Of a stretch of 64,000 nucleotides of DNA, positions 1 through 9,177 are shown piece after piece (the first letter of the stretch is position 1; each line of letters starts with the position of its first letter). The DNA is from CAZKWG01 sp964615375. Its GTDB lineage: Bacteria; Myxococcota_A; UBA796; CAZKWG01. The notes under the pieces were generated by a model. That model saw only the letters and a list, made by a program, of their open reading frames with translations, did not search any database and was not told the DNA's origin. The position numbers and the translations under genes are program-made. Where the stretch lies: positions 72,496 to 136,495 of the forward strand of contig CAZTOW010000026.1 in assembly GCA_964615375.1 (NCBI GenBank). Direction: 5' to 3'.

Positions 1-432
1 CTGCACGCGGGCGACCTGCAGATCCAGTGCGAGTACTGCCACTCCAACGCCCGCCGCACCATCCACGCGGGCGTGCCGCCCACGCAGACCTGCATGGGCT
101 GCCATCGGTACATCGACACGACGGATCGCCCGGAGCTGGTGAAGCTCAAGGAATACTTCGAGAAGGGCGAGCCCATCCCCTGGGTGAAGGTCCACGACGT
201 CCCCGACTTCGTGTACTTCAGCCACAAGCGCCACGTGACCGCGGGCGTGGACTGCACGGAGTGCCATGGCAACCCGGCGCAGGACTTCACCGTCGCCCAG
301 CGCGTCAACACGCTCCAGATGGGCTGGTGCCTGAACTGCCACAAGAATCATCCTTCCGTCGATGCCAACTACGGTGCCGAAGCTGAGCTGCGCCGGGCTG
401 AGATGAAGGACTGCTACACCTGCCACAAGTAG
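1..432 (+). CDS. actA: Alternative Complex III multiheme cytochrome c subunit ActA (3' part)
   Basis: Only the C-terminal 143 residues are in the window; the reading frame is open from base 1. Five CXXCH heme-binding motifs are visible (CEYCH, CMGCH, CTECH, CLNCH, CYTCH, the last just before the stop), so at least five c-type hemes are bound. In Alternative Complex III (ACIII), ActA is the periplasmic pentaheme subunit that passes electrons from the quinol-oxidising membrane core to a mono-heme cytochrome or directly to a terminal oxidase. actB follows after 15 bases and actC-F come next, which fixes the identification. The N-terminal signal or anchor segment lies outside the window. Multiheme families look alike over such a short stretch, but the gene order leaves little doubt. 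Confidence 0.93.
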   Translation: MHAGDLQIQCEYCHSNARRTIHAGVPPTQTCMGCHRYIDTTDRPELVKLKEYFEKGEPIPWVKVHDVPDFVYFSHKRHVTAGVDCTECHGNPAQDFTVAQRVNTLQMGWCLNCHKNHPSVDANYGAEAELRRAEMKDCYTCHK

Positions 433-447
433 GCTCGGAGCGAAGCC

Positions 448-3400
448 ATGTCCGAGATGAACCGGCGCGACTTCCTCAAGGTGCTCGGTGTCACCGGCTC
501 CGCCTCCCTGGCGGGCTGCGAGTACCTGGATCCGCGCGTCCCGTACGAGAAAGTGCTCCCCTACGTCGTGGTCCCTGACCAGACGCTCCCGGGCATCGCC
601 TCCTGGTTCGCCACACAGTGCAACGAGTGCTCGGCGGGCTGCGGCGTGATCGCGCGCAACCGCGAGGGTCGCGTCGTCAAGCTGGAGGGCAACCCGGATC
701 ACCCGACGAACCAGGGCAACCTCTGCAGCCGGGGCCAGACCGCGCTTCAGGGCACCTACAGCCCCGATCGCTACACCAGCCCGACCAAGGACAAGGCCCC
801 CGTAGCCTGGGACGCGGCGCAGGCGGCGGTGGTCGAGGCGGTGCAGGCGGCTCGCGCCTCCGGCAAGAGCGTGGCCTGGGTCGGGCTCGGTCGGACGGGC
901 AGCCTCGGGGCCCTCATCGGCCAGTTCATGGGCGCGCTGGGCGGCAAGACGGTGTTCTGGGAGCCCCTGGGCTACGAGGCGCTGAAGGCGGCCTGCAACG
1001 CGGCCTTCGGCAAGAGCGCCGCGCCCATGTTCCTCCTGGACGAGGCGAAGACCATCCTCAGCTTCGGCGCCGACTTCCTCGGCACCTGGCTGCTGCCGAT
1101 CACGCAGACGATGGGCTACGCCAACAGCCGCGATCCCAAGCACGGCGGCACGGTGAGCCGGCTGGTCTGCGTCGAGCCCCGCGTGGGCACGACCAGCGCC
1201 ATGGCGGACCTGCACCTCGCCGCGGTCGCGGGCACCGAGGTCGGGGTGGCGCTGGCCATCGCGGCGCTGCTGGCCCAGAAGAACGGCTACAGTGGCCCGG
1301 CCGCCGCCCTGCTCGGCGGCGTGGACGTGGACGGCGCGGCGAGCGCGGCGGGCGTGGCGAAGGAGAAGCTCGAGGAGATCGCGGGCTGGCTGGCCGAGGG
1401 CCCCAGCGTGGTCCTCCCCGGCGGGACCCACACCTCGGCCGCGCCGACGGATCTGGCCATCGCGGCGATGATCCTCAACGAGGTCGCGGGGAACATCGGC
1501 CGCTCCGTCGTCTTCGGGCAGGAGCCCAACCTGGACGGCGTGGGCTCCTTCCGCGACGTGACCAGCCTCATCGGGGAGTGCGCCGCGGGCAACGTCGGCG
1601 TGCTCTTCGTGGACGGGCTGGACCTCGTCTACTCCCTGCCCGCCGACATCAACGTGAAGGACGCGCTCAGCAAGGTCGGCCTCGTGGTCGCCTTCGCCAA
1701 TGAGCCGACCGACTCCATCGGGTCCAACACCCTCGTCCTGCCCCCCGGCACGACGCTGGAGACCTGGGGCGACAACGAGGCGGTGAAGGGGCGCTACACG
1801 CTCCAGCAGCCGGCCATGACGCCGCTCTTCGACACGCGCGCCACGGGCGACGTGCTGCTGGGCCTCGCCAAGGCGCTCGCGCTCACGGCGCCCACGCCGG
1901 TCGCGCAGACCACGCCGGTGGGCAACGCGGTCCTCTCCGCGATCATCGGCACGGGCAAGGACGCCGGCGCCAAGGACGGCGCGACCGAGGTCCCCGCCAC
2001 CCCGACCTTCCCCGCCGCGCCCGGCTTCGAGGCCGCTGGCTGGCGGGAGTACGTGGCGGCCTGGTGGAACGCGGTGGTCTGGCCGATGGCCGGGGCCCCG
2101 GGCACCTTCCAGGACTTCTGGATGGCGTCTCAGATCCGCGGCGGCTACTTCCACGACCTGACCCCGCAGGGCGCCACCTTCACGCTCGCGGCCCTGCCCT
2201 CGGCGGCGGCGGCGACGCCCTCCGGCGGCGACGCGGTGCTGACGGTCTTCCCGCACATCCATCTCCACGACGGGCGGCACGCCAACCGCCCCTGGGCGCA
2301 GGAGGTCCCTGAGCCGATCTCCACCTACGCCTGGGGCTCCTGGGTGGAGATCCACCCGGAGGTGGCTGACGAGCTGGGCATCACCAAGGAGGACGGCGTC
2401 GTCGTCGAGACCTCCGCGGGCTCCGTCGAGGTGGGCTGGTTCGGCTCGCTGGGCATCCGCAAGGACGTCTTCGCGCTGGTCCTGGGCAACGGTCACGAGG
2501 GCTCGGGCCGCTACGCGCGCTACGGCCAGAACCCGATGAAGCTGCTGAGCTCGAAGGTGGATGAGGCGTCCGGCGCCCTCTCCTTCGTGTCCACCGGCGC
2601 GACCATCAAGCGCTCGGGGAACCCGAACCCCGTCTACATGCAGGCCGGTCACATCAACCAGGACAACCGCGGGCTGAACCACACGGCCTACGTCGGCGAC
2701 CTGGCGCACAGCACCGAGCCGGGCAGCGCGGTCCACGCCCACCACCCGCCCTTCGATGAGCGGCTGGAGAAGGCGGGGATCTACGACATGTACCCCGAGC
2801 CGGAGCACCCGGTCTACCGCTTCATCCTGGCGGTGGACCTCAACCGCTGCACGGGCTGCGGGGCCTGCCAGACGGCCTGCTACGCCGAGAACAACATCCC
2901 GGTGGTCGGGCCCGAGCAGTCGAAGAAGTCCCGTCAGATGGGCTGGATCCGCCTCTCCCGCTACTGGGAGGGTGGGGGCGAGCACCCGGACGTGCGCTTC
3001 CAGCCGGTGATGTGCCAGCAGTGCAGCCACGCCCCCTGCGAGGGTGTGTGCCCGGTCCTGGCGACCTATCACAACCTCGACGGCTTGAACGCCATGATCT
3101 ACAACCGCTGCGTGGGCACGCGCTACTGCGCGAACAACTGCCCGTACACCGCGCGGCGCTTCAACTACCATACCTTCGCCTGGCCCGAGCCCTTCCACCT
3201 GATGCTCAACCCGGACGTCTCCGTCCGCACCATGGGCGTCATGGAGAAGTGCAACTTCTGCCAGCAGCGGATCCGGGACGTCAAGGACGCCTACCGCGAC
3301 GATGGCCACGCCACCGTCCCGGACAGCGCGCTCCAGAACCTCCCCGCTTGCGTGCAGGCCTGCCCGGCCGACGCGATGGTCTTCGGGAACCGCAATGACC

Positions 3401-3570
3401 CGGAGAGCCTCGCCGCCAAGGCGTTCCAGGATGTCCGGGTCTACACGATGCTCGGTGAGCTGAACACCAAGCCGGGCGTCCGCTACCTGGCGCGCATCAC
3501 CCACAAGGAGCCGGCCCACGCGGGGGCGACGGCGTCTGCCGCCGAGGGTCACGGCGGCGGGCACCACTAG
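448..3570 (+). CDS. actB: ACIII iron-sulfur / molybdopterin-like subunit ActB
   Basis: A 1040-residue protein with a Tat-type N-terminus (NRRDFLKVLG), then a region like molybdopterin oxidoreductases (to about residue 780), then a ferredoxin-like part from about residue 795. The last part has the Cys clusters CTGCGACQTAC, CQQCSHAPCEGVC, CVGTRYCANNC, CNFCQQR and CVQACPADA, which hold several Fe-S clusters. This fusion is the hallmark of ActB, in which the large domain carries no molybdenum cofactor. A CX2CX3CX27C motif is also present near residues 58-95, the place of the proximal cluster in true molybdoenzymes. The His-rich tail ends GHGGGHH. The protein sits on the periplasmic side and wires ActC to ActA. 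GTG-started actC follows after nine bases. Confidence 0.95.
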   Translation: MSEMNRRDFLKVLGVTGSASLAGCEYLDPRVPYEKVLPYVVVPDQTLPGIASWFATQCNECSAGCGVIARNREGRVVKLEGNPDHPTNQGNLCSRGQTALQGTYSPDRYTSPTKDKAPVAWDAAQAAVVEAVQAARASGKSVAWVGLGRTGSLGALIGQFMGALGGKTVFWEPLGYEALKAACNAAFGKSAAPMFLLDEAKTILSFGADFLGTWLLPITQTMGYANSRDPKHGGTVSRLVCVEPRVGTTSAMADLHLAAVAGTEVGVALAIAALLAQKNGYSGPAAALLGGVDVDGAASAAGVAKEKLEEIAGWLAEGPSVVLPGGTHTSAAPTDLAIAAMILNEVAGNIGRSVVFGQEPNLDGVGSFRDVTSLIGECAAGNVGVLFVDGLDLVYSLPADINVKDALSKVGLVVAFANEPTDSIGSNTLVLPPGTTLETWGDNEAVKGRYTLQQPAMTPLFDTRATGDVLLGLAKALALTAPTPVAQTTPVGNAVLSAIIGTGKDAGAKDGATEVPATPTFPAAPGFEAAGWREYVAAWWNAVVWPMAGAPGTFQDFWMASQIRGGYFHDLTPQGATFTLAALPSAAAATPSGGDAVLTVFPHIHLHDGRHANRPWAQEVPEPISTYAWGSWVEIHPEVADELGITKEDGVVVETSAGSVEVGWFGSLGIRKDVFALVLGNGHEGSGRYARYGQNPMKLLSSKVDEASGALSFVSTGATIKRSGNPNPVYMQAGHINQDNRGLNHTAYVGDLAHSTEPGSAVHAHHPPFDERLEKAGIYDMYPEPEHPVYRFILAVDLNRCTGCGACQTACYAENNIPVVGPEQSKKSRQMGWIRLSRYWEGGGEHPDVRFQPVMCQQCSHAPCEGVCPVLATYHNLDGLNAMIYNRCVGTRYCANNCPYTARRFNYHTFAWPEPFHLMLNPDVSVRTMGVMEKCNFCQQRIRDVKDAYRDDGHATVPDSALQNLPACVQACPADAMVFGNRNDPESLAAKAFQDVRVYTMLGELNTKPGVRYLARITHKEPAHAGATASAAEGHGGGHH

Positions 3571-3579
3571 GAGGTCGAC

Positions 3580-4905
3580 GTGAAGGGGCTCACCTACGGC
3601 GCGGTCACGCGCGACATCCTGAGGCCGCTGTTCAAGCCCTCAGCCCTCTACTTCGGGGGGCTGGGTCTGGCGGCGGCGATGGCGCTCTGGGGTGGCTACT
3701 GCCTCTGGCAGCAGGCCACCTGGGGGCTCGGCGTCGCTGGTTATCAGCCGCCGGTCTACTGGGGCGTCTACATCACCACCTTCGTGTTCTGGATCGGCAT
3801 CGGCCACGCCGGTACGCTGATCTCCGCGATCCTCTTCCTGTTCCGGTCGCGGTGGCGCACGGGCGTCTATCGCGCGTCGGAGGCGATGACGGTGTTCGCG
3901 GTCATGACCGCGGCGCTCTTCCCCGTCATCCACGTCGGGCGCCTCTGGTACTGCTACTGGCTCTTCCCGTACCCGAACCAGCGGCAGCTCTGGCAGAACT
4001 TCAAGTCGCCCCTGATGTGGGACGTGTTCGCGGTCTCGACCTACTTCACGGTCTCCACGATCTTCTTCTACATCGGGCTCCTGCCGGACCTCGCCGCCGT
4101 CCGTGACCGCACGCGCGGGGCGGTGCAGAAGCTGTACGCGACGCTGGCCCTCGGCTGGCGCGGCACCGACAAGCAGTGGTACCACTACATGGCGGCCTAC
4201 GGCTTCTTCGCCGCCTTCGCCACGCCGCTGGTGCTCTCGGTTCACTCCGTCGTGTCCTGGGACTTCGCCATGGCGCAGACGGCGGGCTGGCACTCCACGC
4301 TGTTCCCGCCCTACTTCGTGGCCGGCGCCATCTTCTCGGGCTGCGCGATGGTCATCACGCTGCTGCTCCCGATGTCGGTCATTTTCAAGTGGGACAAGTA
4401 CATCAACGTCTGGCACTTCGAGCACCTCGCCAAGATGTGCCTGCTGACGGGGATGATCCTGACCTACGCCTACGCGGTCGAGCACTTCATCGCCTGGTAC
4501 TCGGACAACCCCTTCGAGTGGGGCATCTTCGTGGCCCGCGCGACCGGCGACTACTGGTGGGTCTTCTGGACGATGGTGTTCTGCAACTGCATCGCGCCGA
4601 TCCCCTGGTGGTGGAAGAAGGTCCGCACCAACTACGTCTGGCTCTTCATCATCTCGATCTTCATCAACATCGGGATGTGGTTTGAGCGCTTCAACATCAT
4701 CGCCGGTGGCCTCTCCCATCAGTTCGATCCCAACTCCTGGGTCTACTACAGGCCCAACTACATCGAGATCGGGATCCTGATCGGCAGCTTCGGCGTGTTC
4801 TTCCTCCTGTTCCTCCTCTTCGTGAAGATCCTCCCCGCGGTGGCCATCGCGGAGATCAAGGAGCAGGTGCGCCCGCCGCTGAAGCGGGAGGAGGTCGCGG
4901 CATGA
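3580..4905 (+). CDS. actC: ACIII NrfD-like membrane subunit ActC
   Basis: A 441-residue integral membrane protein of the NrfD/PsrC family with about ten hydrophobic segments and no cofactor motif. In ACIII this subunit contains the quinol-oxidation site facing the ActB iron-sulfur clusters. The start is GTG at 3580, preceded by AGGAGG at 3569-3574. The next gene, actD, starts inside its stop codon (ATGA at 4902-4905), which implies translational coupling. It is paralogous in fold to ActF at the end of the operon. The short spacing to actB and the conserved actABCDEF order support the name; NrfD-family members of other complexes are the only real alternative. Confidence 0.94.
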   Translation: MKGLTYGAVTRDILRPLFKPSALYFGGLGLAAAMALWGGYCLWQQATWGLGVAGYQPPVYWGVYITTFVFWIGIGHAGTLISAILFLFRSRWRTGVYRASEAMTVFAVMTAALFPVIHVGRLWYCYWLFPYPNQRQLWQNFKSPLMWDVFAVSTYFTVSTIFFYIGLLPDLAAVRDRTRGAVQKLYATLALGWRGTDKQWYHYMAAYGFFAAFATPLVLSVHSVVSWDFAMAQTAGWHSTLFPPYFVAGAIFSGCAMVITLLLPMSVIFKWDKYINVWHFEHLAKMCLLTGMILTYAYAVEHFIAWYSDNPFEWGIFVARATGDYWWVFWTMVFCNCIAPIPWWWKKVRTNYVWLFIISIFINIGMWFERFNIIAGGLSHQFDPNSWVYYRPNYIEIGILIGSFGVFFLLFLLFVKILPAVAIAEIKEQVRPPLKREEVAA

Positions 4906-5432
4906 GCTCCGTCGTAAAGGCCGTCTACGCCCACCTCGACTGCCTGGTGGACGGGGTGGACGCGGTCAAGAAGGCAGGTCTGCGCTCGCAGGCCACCGTG
5001 ATCGCGCCGCTCCCCCGACACGAGATCGAGGAGATGATGTACGACCGGAAGCCGAGTCCGGTCCGCTGGTTCACCCTGACCGGCGCGATCACCGGCTTCA
5101 TCTGCGGTCCCTCTCTCGCGAGCATCTCGCACCTGAACTGGCCGATGATCATCCCGGCGGGCAAGCCGCTCGTCTCGGTCCCGACCTGGGTGGTCATCAC
5201 GTTCGAGTGCACGGTCCTCTTCGGCTGCATCTTCACGATGATCGGGCTGCTGATCCACTGCGGCCTGCCCGCGCGGAAGCTGCGCCCCGAGGTCAAGGAC
5301 CCTCGCTTCTCCGATGATCACTTCGGCATCGTGGTCGAGGGCCTCGCGGCGGATCAGGCCGAGAAGCTCAAGGCTACGCTCCACCACACCGGCGCCATCG
5401 AGGTGTCGGCCAAGGAGGACGCCCATGCGTAA
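4902..5432 (+). CDS. actD: ACIII membrane subunit ActD (DUF3341)
   Basis: A 176-residue protein with two transmembrane helices (about residues 48-70 and 90-116) flanked by hydrophilic ends, the layout of ActD. It bears no cofactor and is thought to be structural, packing against ActC/ActF on the cytoplasmic side. The ATG overlaps the actC stop by four bases. Its own stop overlaps the actE start by eight bases. The size is typical of the family. Confidence 0.92.
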   Translation: MSSVVKAVYAHLDCLVDGVDAVKKAGLRSQATVIAPLPRHEIEEMMYDRKPSPVRWFTLTGAITGFICGPSLASISHLNWPMIIPAGKPLVSVPTWVVITFECTVLFGCIFTMIGLLIHCGLPARKLRPEVKDPRFSDDHFGIVVEGLAADQAEKLKATLHHTGAIEVSAKEDAHA

Positions 5433-5991
5433 GTCCACGCTGTGGGCCATCGTCGGGGCCGTGGTGCTCTCCACGGCCGCCTGGGCCTTCCCCTGGGACA
5501 CCGACATGGTCGACTCTCCGGCCTTCAAGCCCTACGAGTGGAGCATGCGCCCCATGCCCGAGGGCTCGGTCGCGCGGAACGGGAGCACCGACATCACCAA
5601 GATCCGCCGGATGAACGTGGACGTGTCCACGCCGGAGGGGAAGGCCACGCCGAACCCCTACACGGTGGACGAGGCGCTCCTGGCCAAGGGCAAGAAGGGC
5701 TTCGACGTCTACTGCCAGACCTGCCACGGCGTGAACGGCGAGGGCGGGGCTCCGGTCGGCGACAACAACCCGGCCGCGGGCAAGAAGCGCTTCCTGCTCC
5801 CCATCCCCAAGCTGGTCGGCGCCGGGGGGCGCGCCACCATCCGGACGGACGCGGAGGTCTACTACGCGGTCCGCAACGGCAAGGGCGCCATGCCCGGCTA
5901 CAGCTGGGCCATGACCGAGCAGGAGATGTGGGCCACGGTAGCCTACCTCCGCACCATCCCGGGCGGCGCCTACGTGCCGCCGACGGAGTGA
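5425..5991 (+). CDS. actE: ACIII mono-heme cytochrome c subunit ActE
   Basis: A 188-residue protein with an N-terminal signal peptide (AWA before FPWDT is a likely signal-peptidase I site) and one CQTCH heme motif. A downstream Met in the GAMPGY stretch is a likely axial ligand. It belongs to the class I cytochrome c subunits of ACIII and relays electrons from ActA towards the terminal oxidase. I chose ATG 5425 because AAGGAGG lies at 5412-5418, six bases upstream, and because the residues after it form a proper signal peptide; the open frame extends further upstream without coding sense. I see no lipobox, although ActE is a lipoprotein in some bacteria. Confidence 0.93.
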   Translation: MRKSTLWAIVGAVVLSTAAWAFPWDTDMVDSPAFKPYEWSMRPMPEGSVARNGSTDITKIRRMNVDVSTPEGKATPNPYTVDEALLAKGKKGFDVYCQTCHGVNGEGGAPVGDNNPAAGKKRFLLPIPKLVGAGGRATIRTDAEVYYAVRNGKGAMPGYSWAMTEQEMWATVAYLRTIPGGAYVPPTE

Positions 5992-5994
5992 GCC

Positions 5995-7299
5995 ATGTCC
6001 TCGCACGGACCTGATCTCAGCGGCGTCGTCGCCAGCACGCCCCGGCAGATGCCCGCCCGGGTCAAGACCCTCGGGGCGATCGGCGTCGCGCTCGGCATCG
6101 GCGCGGCGGCGTTCGGCTTCATGACGGAGCCCGAGCGCACCGCGGCCTCGTTCATCGCGAACTTCCTGTACTTCTTCGGGATCTGCTTCGGCGGTGTCAT
6201 CTTCTCCGTCGCGCTCATGATCACGCAGGGGCGCTGGGGACGGCCGCTCAAGCGCATCGCCGAGAGCTTCTGGATCTACACCCCCATCCTGTGGGTGCTG
6301 CTCCTCGCTTTCCTGGCGCTGGGCGGGATGCACATCTATCCCTGGACTCACGAGGCCATGCCGGCCCACAAGGCCATCTACCTGCAGCCGGGCTTCTTCT
6401 TCGCCCGGCAGTTCGTGGGGCTGGGCCTGCTGATCCTCCTCTCCGGGCTCTACTTCCGCGCCAGCCTGCGGCCGGATCTGGGCGTCATCCGGGAGAAGAT
6501 CGGTGATCGCGCCCCTGGCTGGTGGTCCTCGCTGCTCAGCGACTGGCGCGGCGGAGAGGTGGAGACCGAGAGCGGCGTGAACCGGCAGATGCGCCTCGCC
6601 GTGGGCGTGGCCATCGCCTACGCCTTCGTCTTCACCGTGATGGCGGTGGACCTGAGCATGAGCCTCGCTCCGCACTGGTTCGCCAACATGTTCCCCGCCT
6701 GGTACTTCATGAGCTGCCTGGCGACCGGCCTCGTCTGGACCGGCATCTACTCGCAGATCGCCAAGGAGTGGCTGGGCATCGCCGACCTCCTGCCGCCCAA
6801 GGTCTACCATGACCTCGGCAAGCTGAACCTCGGCCTGACCATGTTCTGGGCGTACACCCTGTTCGCGCAGTACCTGGCGATCTGGTACGGGAACATGTTC
6901 GAGGAGACCAGCTTCGTCCTGGTCCGCACCTCGCTGGACCCCTGGACCGGCCTCTCCAAGTTCATCATCCTGACCTGCTTCCTCATTCCCTTCGGCCTGC
7001 TGACCAGCCGCGGCCTGAAGAAGATCAAGAGCGGCTACCTCACGGTGACGACCATCCTGGCCATCGGCCTCTGGACGGAGCGGCACTGGGTGGTCATGCC
7101 GAGCGTGTGGAAGCACGACACCCTGCCCATCGGCCCGGTCGAGATCCTCATGGGCGTCGGGCTGCTGTCGGGCATGATCCTGACCGTCACGAAGCTGCTC
7201 TCCCAGATCCCGGCGGTCTCCGTCACGGATCCCTGGATGGCGCCGAACCCCGCCGACGTTCACGTCCACCCCTCCTCCGAGGGTCACCACGCGCACTGA
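5995..7299 (+). CDS. actF: ACIII membrane subunit ActF
   Basis: A 434-residue polytopic membrane protein with about ten hydrophobic segments, related in fold to ActC and usually the last core gene of the act operon. In the complex it pairs with ActC in the membrane and has been proposed to take part in coupling electron transfer to proton movement. The C-terminus is hydrophilic and His-rich (HVHPSSEGHHAH). The gene begins three bases after actE. A strong intrinsic terminator follows at 7322-7353, so the operon ends here and no terminal oxidase genes are attached. Confidence 0.93.
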   Translation: MSSHGPDLSGVVASTPRQMPARVKTLGAIGVALGIGAAAFGFMTEPERTAASFIANFLYFFGICFGGVIFSVALMITQGRWGRPLKRIAESFWIYTPILWVLLLAFLALGGMHIYPWTHEAMPAHKAIYLQPGFFFARQFVGLGLLILLSGLYFRASLRPDLGVIREKIGDRAPGWWSSLLSDWRGGEVETESGVNRQMRLAVGVAIAYAFVFTVMAVDLSMSLAPHWFANMFPAWYFMSCLATGLVWTGIYSQIAKEWLGIADLLPPKVYHDLGKLNLGLTMFWAYTLFAQYLAIWYGNMFEETSFVLVRTSLDPWTGLSKFIILTCFLIPFGLLTSRGLKKIKSGYLTVTTILAIGLWTERHWVVMPSVWKHDTLPIGPVEILMGVGLLSGMILTVTKLLSQIPAVSVTDPWMAPNPADVHVHPSSEGHHAH

Positions 7300-7321
7300 G
7301 CGCGCGGCGCGGGTGTAGAGC

Positions 7322-7353
7322 AGAAGAGGCGCCTCCGGGCGCCTCTTCTCTTT
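7322..7353 (+). terminator. Intrinsic terminator of the act operon
   Basis: A perfect 12-bp stem (AGAAGAGGCGCC at 7322-7333 with its complement at 7338-7349), a TCCG tetraloop and a CTTT tail. It lies between the convergent ends of actF and the minus-strand gene ending at 7378. It should stop act transcripts. On the minus strand the T tail is absent, so it works less well in that direction. Confidence 0.85.
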
Positions 7354-7377
7354 GGATCAACCAGAGCTCGGGCTGGT

Positions 7378-9165
7378 TCAGCCGGAGATCTCCGCGGCCT
7401 TGGCCTCCGCCACCGCCGCGCGCGCGGCGTCCCCCGTGCGTCGGGCCTCCTCGGCCGCCTCGCGGAGCAGCTCCACGGAGCGCGCGAGATCCTCGGGCGC
7501 GATGATCATGCGACGGTAGTACCGGCGTCGGGCCGGGTCCATGAGCAGGCTGGCCGCCGCGTCGACGGCCGTGTTGACCTCGCGGGCGAGGGCCTGGAGC
7601 TCCGGGCTCAGCTCGCCCAGCGCGTCCGGGGAGAGCTCGCGCCGGAGCCGATCGCGGCTGCGCTCGATCTCCTGGGGGAGGCAGATCCAGCTCAGCTCGA
7701 GCACCTCGAAGGGGCCCCCGCGCGTGGCGTGCTTCTTCTTGCGCTCCAGTAGCGCGGCGACCCGCTGCAGCCGGTCCTCGCGCGCCTCCTTGGAGATCTG
7801 GGTGAGCAGGCCGAGCTCGGAGAGCGCCCAGACCAGGGCGGCGCCGACCTCGAAGGGCGCGTCACCCTTCTCCACGATCGCCTGGACGCTGGCCTCCCCC
7901 ACCCGCAGGGCGTCCAGCACGCTCGCCTCCTCGCGGCTGTAGCGGAGCTCCCGCAGGGCGAGCACGGCCTCGGGGGAGAGGGTGAGCGTGAGCGGGAGGA
8001 GCTTCTTGAGCGCGGCCCGGAGCTGCGCGGACTGAAGGCGCCGGGCCTGGTTCACGAAGGCGCGCAGCAGCACCGCCGCCACCGGCACGGGCGGCGTCTC
8101 GAAGCTCGCGGGGAGCTGCGGGAGCGCGAAGAAGGCCCAGGTCCCCCCCTTCTCCTGGAGTACGCGCATCAGCACGAACTCCGCCTGCCGTGTGAGCACC
8201 GGGCCGAGCTGCTGCGCCGGGAGCTGGCCCGCCGCCACGAGCACCTCGCCCAGGCGGCGCCCGCTGCGCTCCATCTCGACCAGGGCGGCGTCGAGCTGGG
8301 CCTGCTGGAGCTGACCGCTGCGAACCAGCAGGGCCCCCAGCAGCTCGTCCTCCGCCGGAGGCTCGGCCCGCCAGGCCACGGGCCCACCCGCGCGCCAGTA
8401 GCCGAGCCGGAGCCGCCCGTCAGGGGTCTCGATCACCAGCACGCCCTGCTCGCGCCCGAGGGCCAGCCCGATGAGCGCGCGGCGCAGGCTCCCGTCCCCC
8501 ATGCTCCCCCGGCTCGCGGACTGGAGCCGGCTCGTGTCCACCCAGGGGATCCCGCGGACCCGCAGTGCCTCGGAGCGGAGCGCGGAGAGCTCGTCATCGA
8601 CGATCTCGTCCTCGACGATCTCGTCCTCGACGATCTCGTCCTCGACGGTGGTAGTGGCCGCGGAGCGCTCCTCCGTCCCGGCGTCATCCGGTGGGAGCTC
8701 CCCAGCAGGCGCGAGCTCCGCCGTCTGCTCCTCCTCGCCCCCCTCGTCTTCGACCCCCTCGTCCTCGACTACCTCGTCCCCGACGATGTCCTCCTCGACG
8801 ACCTCGTCCTCGATCACCTCCGCGACCGGGGCGGAGTCCTGGAGGCGACCGGTGCTCACCAGGAATCCCCTCACCTCCTCGATGATCTCGAAGACCCGCT
8901 TGAAGCCTGCGTCCACCGAGGCCGGGATCTCGGGCAGGCGCAGCGCCATCGACCCGTCCGGCAGGCGCGCCACCACCTGCGCCAGCACCGGCCCTACCCG
9001 CCCCACCAGGGGGAGCGCCAGGTCGAGCTTGATCTCCGGCGCCAGCTCGCCGCTCGCCTGGTCCGCCGGGAGCAGCAGCACCCCCTTGGAGAGCGTGCTC
9101 TCATACTCGGCCACGAAGCTGGCCAGATCGGGGTAGCGTCGCGTGGCCTGCCGGGCTGGGGGCAT
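7378..9165 (-). CDS. PilZ-like / DUF4388 (PATAN) / degenerate J-domain regulatory protein
   Basis: A 595-residue soluble protein in four parts. Residues 1-110 begin YPDLASFVAEY and resemble the PilZ-type domain at the C-terminus of the Hsp70 fusion at 12408. Residues 115-195 are an acidic Val/Glu/Asp linker with VEDEI repeats. The middle (about 200-470) has DUF4388/PATAN-type and type II secretion ATPase N-terminal-like segments (LGEVLVAAGQLPAQQLGPVL). The end (about 490-560) has the outline of a DnaJ domain (PFEVLELSW...LLMDPARRRYYRR) but no HPD motif, so it cannot stimulate Hsp70 in the usual way. Such combinations are common in Myxococcota signalling and gliding/pilus regulation. It starts 12 bases after the epmB stop and is probably cotranscribed with it. 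The exact function is unknown. Confidence 0.75.
   Translation of the reverse strand: MPPARQATRRYPDLASFVAEYESTLSKGVLLLPADQASGELAPEIKLDLALPLVGRVGPVLAQVVARLPDGSMALRLPEIPASVDAGFKRVFEIIEEVRGFLVSTGRLQDSAPVAEVIEDEVVEEDIVGDEVVEDEGVEDEGGEEEQTAELAPAGELPPDDAGTEERSAATTTVEDEIVEDEIVEDEIVDDELSALRSEALRVRGIPWVDTSRLQSASRGSMGDGSLRRALIGLALGREQGVLVIETPDGRLRLGYWRAGGPVAWRAEPPAEDELLGALLVRSGQLQQAQLDAALVEMERSGRRLGEVLVAAGQLPAQQLGPVLTRQAEFVLMRVLQEKGGTWAFFALPQLPASFETPPVPVAAVLLRAFVNQARRLQSAQLRAALKKLLPLTLTLSPEAVLALRELRYSREEASVLDALRVGEASVQAIVEKGDAPFEVGAALVWALSELGLLTQISKEAREDRLQRVAALLERKKKHATRGGPFEVLELSWICLPQEIERSRDRLRRELSPDALGELSPELQALAREVNTAVDAAASLLMDPARRRYYRRMIIAPEDLARSVELLREAAEEARRTGDAARAAVAEAKAAEISG
8602..8646. repeat. 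Three perfect 15-bp tandem repeats encoding VEDEI
   Basis: GATCTCGTCCTCGAC is repeated three times head to tail, in frame with the minus-strand gene, giving VEDEIVEDEIVEDEI in the acidic linker. More degenerate copies follow to about 8830. Slippage could change the linker length between strains. Confidence 0.9.
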
Positions 9166-9177
9166 GGGCGGGGGACC

